Part shown: positions 14,985 through 20,032 of the stretch, in pieces | How the letters are laid out: each line of letters begins with the position of its first letter | Position numbering within the stretch: the stretch's first letter is position 1 | Assembly (NCBI GenBank): GCA_964557845.1 | Contig: CAZLBV010000248.1 | Coordinates: 1 to 20,032 of the forward strand | Length of the DNA: 20,032 bases | Direction of reading: 5' to 3' | Source of the DNA: CAZLBV01 sp964557845 | GTDB lineage: Bacteria; Acidobacteriota; Aminicenantia; Aminicenantales; Aminicenantaceae | The notes under the pieces: model-generated | Databases searched by the model: none | The model's input: the letters and a program-made list of their open reading frames with translations, nothing else | What the model was told of the DNA's origin: nothing | Made by a program: the position numbers and the translations under genes

Positions 14985-16241
14985 ATGAATTATGATGTGA
15001 AGGATCTTGGGTTAGCGGATAAAGGAAAACTTAGAATTGAATGGGCTTCGCGTTTCATGCCTGTGCTACAACATATTGAAGCCAAGTTTCAAAAAGAAAA
15101 ACCTTTAAAGGGGGTAAGACTTTCGGCCTGTTTACATGTGACAAGTGAGACAGGAAATCTGGTTAAGGTTCTTAAAAGCGGAGGCGCAGAAGTAGCTTTG
15201 ACAGCTTCCAATCCATTGAGTACCCAGGATGATGTTTCGGCTGCACTGGTAAAACACTATGCCATTTCTGTTTTTGCCATCAAAGGTGAGGACAATAAAA
15301 CTTATTACCAGCATTTAAACCAAGCACTTGATATAAAACCTAATATCACCATGGATGACGGAGCTGATCTTGTAAGTACCATTCATTCTAAAAGAAAAGA
15401 ACTTATTGAAAATATTAAGGGAGGCACTGAAGAAACCACTACCGGCGTTATCCGGTTAAAAAGCATGGCTAATGAGAAAGTACTCAATTATCCGATAATT
15501 GCAGTCAATGATGCCAAAACTAAACATTTATTTGACAACCGTTATGGGACAGGTCAAAGCACTATCGATGGTATATTAAGGGCGACTAATATACTTCTGG
15601 CGGGAGCGACTTTTGTTGTGGCTGGTTATGGGTGGTGCGGAAAAGGAGTGGCACTGAGGGCGAGAGGAGCAGGAGCTCAAGTTGTCATTTCTGAGGTCGA
15701 ACCTTTGAAGGCCCTGGAAGCTGTGATGGATGGATTTCAAGTCATGTCTTTAAAGGATGCTGCGAAAATAGGTGATGTTTTTGTCACCGTAACCGGAGAT
15801 AAAAATGTGATCCGAGATATTCACTTCGAACGGATGAAAGATGGCGCCATTGTCGCCAATTCAGGACATTTTAATGTCGAGATAGATATTCCGGGCCTCG
15901 AAAAATTGAGTAAAAACAAACGGACCGTCAGAGACTTTGTTGAGGAATATACTCTGAAAAACGGCAAGAAAATATTTCTATTGGGCGAAGGAAGGCTTAT
16001 CAATCTGGCTGCTGCCGAAGGACATCCAGCTATGGTCATGGACATGAGTTTTGCCAATCAGGCTATGAGCGCTTTATATCTACACACTCATGGAGAGCGG
16101 CTAGAAAAGAAAGTTTATGCCGTTCCTAGAGAAATTGACGAAGAAATCGCTGAAATGAAGTTAAAAACCCTGGGAGTCAAGATCGATAAATTAACCTTTG
16201 AACAAAAGAAATATTTATCGGATTGGAAAGAGGGGACTTGA
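14985..16241 (+). CDS. ahcY: adenosylhomocysteinase (S-adenosylhomocysteine hydrolase)
   Basis: A 418-residue NAD-dependent enzyme that splits S-adenosylhomocysteine into adenosine and homocysteine, relieving product inhibition of methyltransferases. Visible signatures are SACLHVTSETGNLVKVL near the start, GGTEETTTGVIRL, NDAKTKHLFDNRYGTGQS (substrate lysine/aspartate region), the NAD loop VVAGYGWCGKGVA and NSGHFNVEID. The protein ends in YLSDWKEGT and not the KPxxYRY end typical of the longer eukaryotic and proteobacterial form, and it lacks their internal insertion, so it is the short form common in thermophiles, archaea and many anaerobes. AGGAGA precedes the ATG by five bases. It is probably co-transcribed with metK. 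It converges on the TPR lipoprotein gene with a 28-base gap. Confidence 0.98.
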   Translation: MNYDVKDLGLADKGKLRIEWASRFMPVLQHIEAKFQKEKPLKGVRLSACLHVTSETGNLVKVLKSGGAEVALTASNPLSTQDDVSAALVKHYAISVFAIKGEDNKTYYQHLNQALDIKPNITMDDGADLVSTIHSKRKELIENIKGGTEETTTGVIRLKSMANEKVLNYPIIAVNDAKTKHLFDNRYGTGQSTIDGILRATNILLAGATFVVAGYGWCGKGVALRARGAGAQVVISEVEPLKALEAVMDGFQVMSLKDAAKIGDVFVTVTGDKNVIRDIHFERMKDGAIVANSGHFNVEIDIPGLEKLSKNKRTVRDFVEEYTLKNGKKIFLLGEGRLINLAAAEGHPAMVMDMSFANQAMSALYLHTHGERLEKKVYAVPREIDEEIAEMKLKTLGVKIDKLTFEQKKYLSDWKEGT

Positions 16242-16259
16242 TCCCTGATCTATCAGGAT
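16242..16259. terminator. possible hairpin between convergent genes
   Basis: CCTGAT (16244-16249) and ATCAGG (16252-16257) form a short stem directly after the ahcY stop, in the 28-base gap between convergent genes. There is no proper T-run on either side (a TTTTT begins about 10 bases later on the plus strand), so it is a weak candidate for a two-way terminator. Confidence 0.25.
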
Positions 16260-16269
16260 AAAGAAGTTT

Positions 16270-17034
16270 TTACTCCTTGATGAGTCTAAGGTAATCATCG
16301 ATCTGTTTCTTTAATTCAGGATCCTGGGTTTTGGCCAGGACCTCCAAAAACAATTCTTTGGCTAAATCATATTGATTGTTTTTAAAATAGGCCACTGCAA
16401 GATTGAACTTTAGATTGTTGTCATCCCCAGACTCAACAATTTTCAACCCGTTCTTGTAACTGCTTATGGCATCTTCAAATCTGTTAAGTCTCTCATGGAT
16501 GAGACCCTGTAAATTATGGGCGAGCACCATTCGATTATTCAGCTCCAAAGCCATATTCACATGGTAAAGAGCAAGATTGAGTTCATCCTTTGCAAGATAA
16601 AGCCGGGCAAGATTATAATAGGAATTTTCCCGGCTCTGATAATTCTTGTCGTCGATGGCTTTTTTATATTCTATTTCAGCCATATCTATTTGGCCCATTT
16701 CTTGATAGATCATGGCCATGTTGTTACGTGCTTCGGTGAAGCGGGGATTTATCTTAAGACAATTTTTAAACTGTGTCAGGGCCTCTTGAAAGTTCCCTTT
16801 CATGGCATAAGCCAGCCCCAGTGCATTCATAGTTTGATAGGCACCCGGCTTTATTTCCAGACTATTCTTATAATGCTTGATGGCTTCATCTACATTCCCT
16901 TGATTCATTTGAAAAGAACCTAGGTTATACTGATACTGGGCTGAGTCAGCCCTGTTGCGCTCTTTTTTTTGAGATGAAGCGCAGCCTGCAATCATAATGC
17001 ACAAAAGAAGTACGATAATAGTTTTAAATTTCAT
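16270..17034 (-). CDS. TPR-repeat lipoprotein (PilF/PilW-like layout)
   Basis: A 254-residue protein with a lipoprotein signal: basic start, hydrophobic core and lipobox IAGC with the acylated Cys18. Serine at +2-like positions (CASS) would suit outer-membrane sorting if Lol rules apply. Residues from about 33 to the end form roughly six tetratricopeptide repeats, for example YNLGSFQMNQGNVDEAIKHY and NNMAMIYQEMGQIDMAEIEY. Size and layout resemble the type IV pilus secretin pilot PilF/PilW, but no pilus gene is nearby, so this is only a resemblance; a general envelope scaffold is equally likely. Its start overlaps the gpsA stop by 4 bp, making it the last gene of the cinA-thpR-plsY-gpsA series. 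It is probably expressed with phospholipid synthesis genes without a known functional link. Confidence 0.85.
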   Translation of the reverse strand: MKFKTIIVLLLCIMIAGCASSQKKERNRADSAQYQYNLGSFQMNQGNVDEAIKHYKNSLEIKPGAYQTMNALGLAYAMKGNFQEALTQFKNCLKINPRFTEARNNMAMIYQEMGQIDMAEIEYKKAIDDKNYQSRENSYYNLARLYLAKDELNLALYHVNMALELNNRMVLAHNLQGLIHERLNRFEDAISSYKNGLKIVESGDDNNLKFNLAVAYFKNNQYDLAKELFLEVLAKTQDPELKKQIDDYLRLIKE

Positions 17035-18038
17035 GCTTCCCCCATTTCACTTTTTAATTTTCTTAACATAAGATCCTGTAAAGCCGATCTTGGATCTTTA
17101 TTTCTGTAGAGAACCTGATAAACCTGCTCGCAAATAGGCATTTCAATATTTTCACGTTCTGCCAGTTTTTTGCTCGATAAGGTTGTCGTTACACCTTCTG
17201 CAACCTCTTTCATGTTACTGAGAATACTTTTGATAGTTTTACCTTTTCCCAACTCATAACCCACATATCGGTTACGGCTTAATTTACCCGTACAAGTTAA
17301 AACCAGATCTCCTATTCCGGCTAAACCGGAAAAAGTTTCTCTCTTTGCTCCCAGCTTCAATCCCAGTCGAGTTAGCTCTGCGATACCTCTGGTAATAAGG
17401 GCAGCTATGGAGTTGCTGCCAAATTCAAGGCCGGCCAGGATTCCAGCTGCGATCGCCATTACATTTTTTAAAGCTCCTGCGATCTCAATACCGATTATAT
17501 CATTGGAAAGGTAGGTGCGGAAATAGGAATTTGAGATCGTATGTTGGATTTTTTTTGCTAGTAATTTGTTTTTTGAAGCTACCACCACAGCTGTAGGGTG
17601 GGAATCAGCGACTTCCCGTGCAAAACTAGGGCCTGACAGAGCCACAATTTTGGGTGCAAAATAAGGGAGAAAGCATTCCTCCATTATCTCGCTCATTCGT
17701 TTCAGCGAAGTGTCTTCAATTCCCTTGGTGAGGCTGACGATTATTTGGTGGGATGAAAGGATAGGAGCAAGGCGGTTATAGATATCTCTACAAAATTTGG
17801 AAGGAACAGCCATAAAAACCATCTCTGCATTCTGGACGCTCTCTTCGATATCGTTGTGGAAGCTTACATTTTCCGGAAAGATAAAGCCGGGTAAAAAGGT
17901 TTTATTTTCTTTATATCTCAATAATTCTTGCTGAACTTCTTTTTCGCGTATCCACAGTTTGGTTGAAATATTCAGGCGTCCAAGGTGAAGGGCAAAGGCG
18001 CTTCCCCAGCTCCCCCCGCCGACTACAGAGGCTATCAT
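17031..18038 (-). CDS. gpsA: glycerol-3-phosphate dehydrogenase [NAD(P)+]
   Basis: A 335-residue soluble enzyme that reduces dihydroxyacetone phosphate to sn-glycerol-3-phosphate, the backbone for phospholipids. The N-terminal Rossmann motif VGGGSWGSAFA is at 6-16. Further signatures are SLTKGIE, ALSGPSFAREV, the catalytic-lysine region GALKNVMAIAAGI and the C-terminal-domain signature FSGLAGIGDLVLTC with SRNRYVGYELGKG. Length is normal and nothing appears broken. GGGAGG lies nine bases upstream of the ATG, inside plsY, whose stop overlaps this start by 4 bp. PlsY directly uses the product, so the pair makes metabolic sense. Confidence 0.97.
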   Translation of the reverse strand: MIASVVGGGSWGSAFALHLGRLNISTKLWIREKEVQQELLRYKENKTFLPGFIFPENVSFHNDIEESVQNAEMVFMAVPSKFCRDIYNRLAPILSSHQIIVSLTKGIEDTSLKRMSEIMEECFLPYFAPKIVALSGPSFAREVADSHPTAVVVASKNKLLAKKIQHTISNSYFRTYLSNDIIGIEIAGALKNVMAIAAGILAGLEFGSNSIAALITRGIAELTRLGLKLGAKRETFSGLAGIGDLVLTCTGKLSRNRYVGYELGKGKTIKSILSNMKEVAEGVTTTLSSKKLAERENIEMPICEQVYQVLYRNKDPRSALQDLMLRKLKSEMGEA

Positions 18039-18637
18039 TGGATCTTACCTCCCAGTTTACGTTCTTTACCCTGAATTAATCTACGTATATTCTCTCTATG
18101 TTGAAAGAGGATGAGAAGGAAAACTGCCAGACTAAAGTAAACAACTGAGATAGGTACATTAAGGATATAAGCAAATACAGGATAGCTGAGAACCGCGGTT
18201 ATAGATCCGAGTGATACATAACGGGTGATAATCACTATCCCGATAAAAACAACTAAGGAGAGCAGTAGAGGCTGAACTGAAACAGCCGCATAGGCTCCGA
18301 TTGAAGTCGCTACTCCCTTTCCGCCTTTGAACTTGATATAAACTGGATAACAATGGCCGAGAATAGCCAGGAATCCGCAGGCTAAAGCTAAGTGTTTATT
18401 AGGAATGAACTTAAGGGCTAAAAAAACCGGCAGAAAACCTTTCAGGATGTCAAATATGGCGACTATGATGCCATATTTCCAGCCTTTCACACGCATAACA
18501 TTGGTGGCGCCGGTGGCTTTGCTCCCAAAACTGCGGATATCTTTTTTTTCACTCAGAAGGAATAAAATATATCCGGTAGGGATCGATCCAAATAAATAAG
18601 AAACTAGCATAAATACGATGGTGATTATTGTTGTCAT
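18035..18637 (-). CDS. plsY: glycerol-3-phosphate acyltransferase (acyl-phosphate type)
   Basis: A 200-residue polytopic inner-membrane enzyme that transfers an acyl group from acyl phosphate to glycerol-3-phosphate, giving lysophosphatidic acid. The three conserved motifs are visible: GSIPTGYI (17-24), GSKATGATNVMR (38-49) and KGGKGVATSIGAY (104-116 approximately). Five or six hydrophobic segments cover the rest. The C-terminal tail is basic. It overlaps thpR and gpsA by 4 bp on either side. No plsX, which makes the acyl phosphate donor, is in the window. Confidence 0.96.
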   Translation of the reverse strand: MTTIITIVFMLVSYLFGSIPTGYILFLLSEKKDIRSFGSKATGATNVMRVKGWKYGIIVAIFDILKGFLPVFLALKFIPNKHLALACGFLAILGHCYPVYIKFKGGKGVATSIGAYAAVSVQPLLLSLVVFIGIVIITRYVSLGSITAVLSYPVFAYILNVPISVVYFSLAVFLLILFQHRENIRRLIQGKERKLGGKIQ

Positions 18638-19191
18638 TTGAGTTTATGTTCGGATAATACTTGGTATTCCGCTCCTGTTGGTTTTAATTTGCTTTGGAAG
18701 AAAGTAATCTTGGTTACTTTCATGGAGCCGAAATCTTTATCCTTTTGACGGATAAGTTCATCTACTATCTTATGAATATTTTTGCTAGATCTGACCCGGC
18801 CCAAAGTCAGATGAGGATGATAGGTCCTTTTTTCTCTCTGAAAGCGCAGTTTTTCGAGATTGTTTTCGATAGTTTGCTGGAGGGACAGAATGTTTTCATT
18901 TTCCTGGCAGCCTGCCCATATAATACGTGGAGAACGATTTCCCGGAGGGAACCATCCGGTGCCTCTGAAATTGAGAATAAATGATTCGGAAAATGCGGTT
19001 ATATTTTCGAGCAGCTCCATGACTGCCGGTCTCTGAACTTCTTTGGTCTCCCCTAAAAATTTTAGAGTTAAATGCATCCCTTTTGAATGGGTCCATCGAA
19101 TATTTGTTGGTAAAGTGCGCAGCTCATTGATAAGAGCATCAAGTTCTTTTTTGATGCTCTCGTCTAAATCAATGGCGATAAAAGTTCTCAT
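18634..19191 (-). CDS. thpR: RNA 2',3'-cyclic phosphodiesterase (2H/LigT family)
   Basis: A 185-residue soluble protein with the two HxTx motifs of the 2H phosphoesterase superfamily: HLTL at 40-43 (in HLTLKFLGE) and HLTL at 127-130 (in HPHLTLGRVR). FIAIDLDESIKKEL at the start is typical of the ThpR/LigT branch. The family opens 2',3'-cyclic phosphates on RNA ends in vitro; its physiological role is poorly defined. It is linked to cinA by a 4-bp overlap, an arrangement seen often in bacteria. Both catalytic motifs are intact. Confidence 0.94.
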   Translation of the reverse strand: MRTFIAIDLDESIKKELDALINELRTLPTNIRWTHSKGMHLTLKFLGETKEVQRPAVMELLENITAFSESFILNFRGTGWFPPGNRSPRIIWAGCQENENILSLQQTIENNLEKLRFQREKRTYHPHLTLGRVRSSKNIHKIVDELIRQKDKDFGSMKVTKITFFQSKLKPTGAEYQVLSEHKLK

Positions 19192-20032
19192 TTTTTCTTA
19201 CTTTCTAGTTGGACCTGCTGATTGGAGATAAAAAAACGTCTCAGCATATCCAAGGCTTTCTGGCTGGATTGGAATTTGATGATTTCCCTGCTGCCCAAAA
19301 AAAGGTTTTTAGACACTGAGAAACCCCCGTCCCAGGCTAATCCCACATAGACCAAACCAACCGGTTTTTCATGAGTCCCCCCGCCCGGGCCAGCAATGCC
19401 TGTGATGGAAAGTCCAAAATCAGCTCCGGATTTTTTAATTACTCCTGCTGCCATTGCTTCTGCAGTTTCTTTACTGACCGCACCAAAACGATTGATTTGT
19501 TTATTGGAGATTCCCAACTGCCTGAACTTAGCTGCATTGGAATAAACAATCACACCTTCCAAGTAATATTCCGAGCTTCCTGATATATTTGTGATACGAT
19601 GCCCGAGCAGGCCGCCGGTGCATGATTCTGCTGTGGCTAAAGTTTTTTTCTTTGCTTTCAATATATTCCCAATAACTTCCTCTAATTCTTCCCCTCCAGT
19701 GGAAAAGATATATTCGCCCAGAAGATCTGAAAACAGCTGTTCTTGCTGATCAACAAGAACGGATGCTTCCTGTTGGCTCTTAGAGGAGTGTGCTTTTATA
19801 TGTATTTCAATTTGACCTGGATAAGCAAGAGTACTTATTTCAATATCAGGATTATTTGAATATGCATCGGCGATCATGTTTTCGACCATGGATTCGGTTA
19901 ATCCGGTGATCTTTAAAACTCTCCGTACAGAAAAGCAGTGATAATTTTTTCGAAGTTTTGGAATTATGAAATTCTCGAGCATGGGATAGAGTTCATGAGG
20001 CGGCCCGGGAAGCAGTATAATGATACTTCCGT
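19188..20032 (-). CDS. cinA: CinA-like protein, C-terminal two thirds
   Basis: The frame stays open to the right edge, so the gene's 5' part lies outside; about 280 residues are visible. The in-frame ATG at 19982 is not the true start. The codons before it read IIILLPGPPHELYPMLENF, the end of the N-terminal MoCF/COG1058 domain (LPGxPxEmxpMfe in the family). The C-terminal amidase domain follows, with AESCTGGLLGHRIT, GVIVYSNAAK, SITGIAGPGGG and KPVGLVYVG. CinA proteins remove the amide from nicotinamide mononucleotide in NAD recycling and may also act on ADP-ribose through the N-terminal domain. The usual length is about 410 residues, so roughly 130 are missing. The tail is lysine-rich (ESKKK) and overlaps thpR by 4 bp. 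Confidence 0.95.
   Translation of the reverse strand, partial: GSIIILLPGPPHELYPMLENFIIPKLRKNYHCFSVRRVLKITGLTESMVENMIADAYSNNPDIEISTLAYPGQIEIHIKAHSSKSQQEASVLVDQQEQLFSDLLGEYIFSTGGEELEEVIGNILKAKKKTLATAESCTGGLLGHRITNISGSSEYYLEGVIVYSNAAKFRQLGISNKQINRFGAVSKETAEAMAAGVIKKSGADFGLSITGIAGPGGGTHEKPVGLVYVGLAWDGGFSVSKNLFLGSREIIKFQSSQKALDMLRRFFISNQQVQLESKKK

Noticed and set aside
16516..16923. 135-codon open frame on the plus strand
   Set aside because: Antisense to the TPR lipoprotein gene; a by-product of the repeat-rich coding sequence.

Overview
The window looks like chromosomal DNA of a free-living, Gram-negative-type bacterium with an AT-rich genome (my impression is below 45% G+C; not computed). Exported proteins, a lipoprotein and an RsbU/STAS/RsbW-type signalling set sit beside ordinary housekeeping genes. 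The combination of HEAT-tailed ATP/ADP-translocase-like carriers, a short-form AhcY and Sat-CysC made me think of uncultured phyla such as Aminicenantes/Acidobacteriota, but that is inference and no marker gene is present. I saw no tRNA, rRNA, CRISPR array, phage gene or transposase.

Region 1 (1-7445, minus strand) reads as one operon from right to left: a STAS anti-sigma-factor antagonist, two tandem paralogous carriers of the ATP/ADP translocase (NTT) type with long HEAT-like tails, an FHA-GAF-PP2C (RsbU/SpoIIE-type) phosphatase, and the start of an exported M16 metallopeptidase that leaves the window. A perfect TTGACA box lies upstream of the STAS gene. A RsbW-like ATPase that could complete the partner switch is 6 kb away (13121-13543).

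Region 2 (7622-10524, plus strand) is the most unusual part. It encodes three proteins with export signals: a PPP-type (Shewanella-like) protein phosphatase, then two paralogous proteins with the layout of HipA/FAM20/Four-jointed-type atypical kinases. The second keeps the kinase catalytic residues. The first has lost them and looks like a pseudokinase. Together they could form an extracytoplasmic protein phosphorylation/dephosphorylation system.

Region 3 (10528-12738, minus strand) holds sat-cysC, which makes PAPS from sulfate, preceded by a small ribbon-helix-helix protein whose ribosome-binding site is buried in a palindrome. The gap 12739-13120 has no gene but contains palindromes, an imperfect 24-base direct repeat and a nested set of complementary segments that could form a long rod-like RNA.

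Region 4 (13757-16241, plus strand) is metK-ahcY, two steps of the S-adenosylmethionine cycle. Region 5 (16270-20032, minus strand) is a chain of five genes, each overlapping the next by 4 bp: cinA (5' part outside the window), thpR, plsY, gpsA and a TPR lipoprotein.
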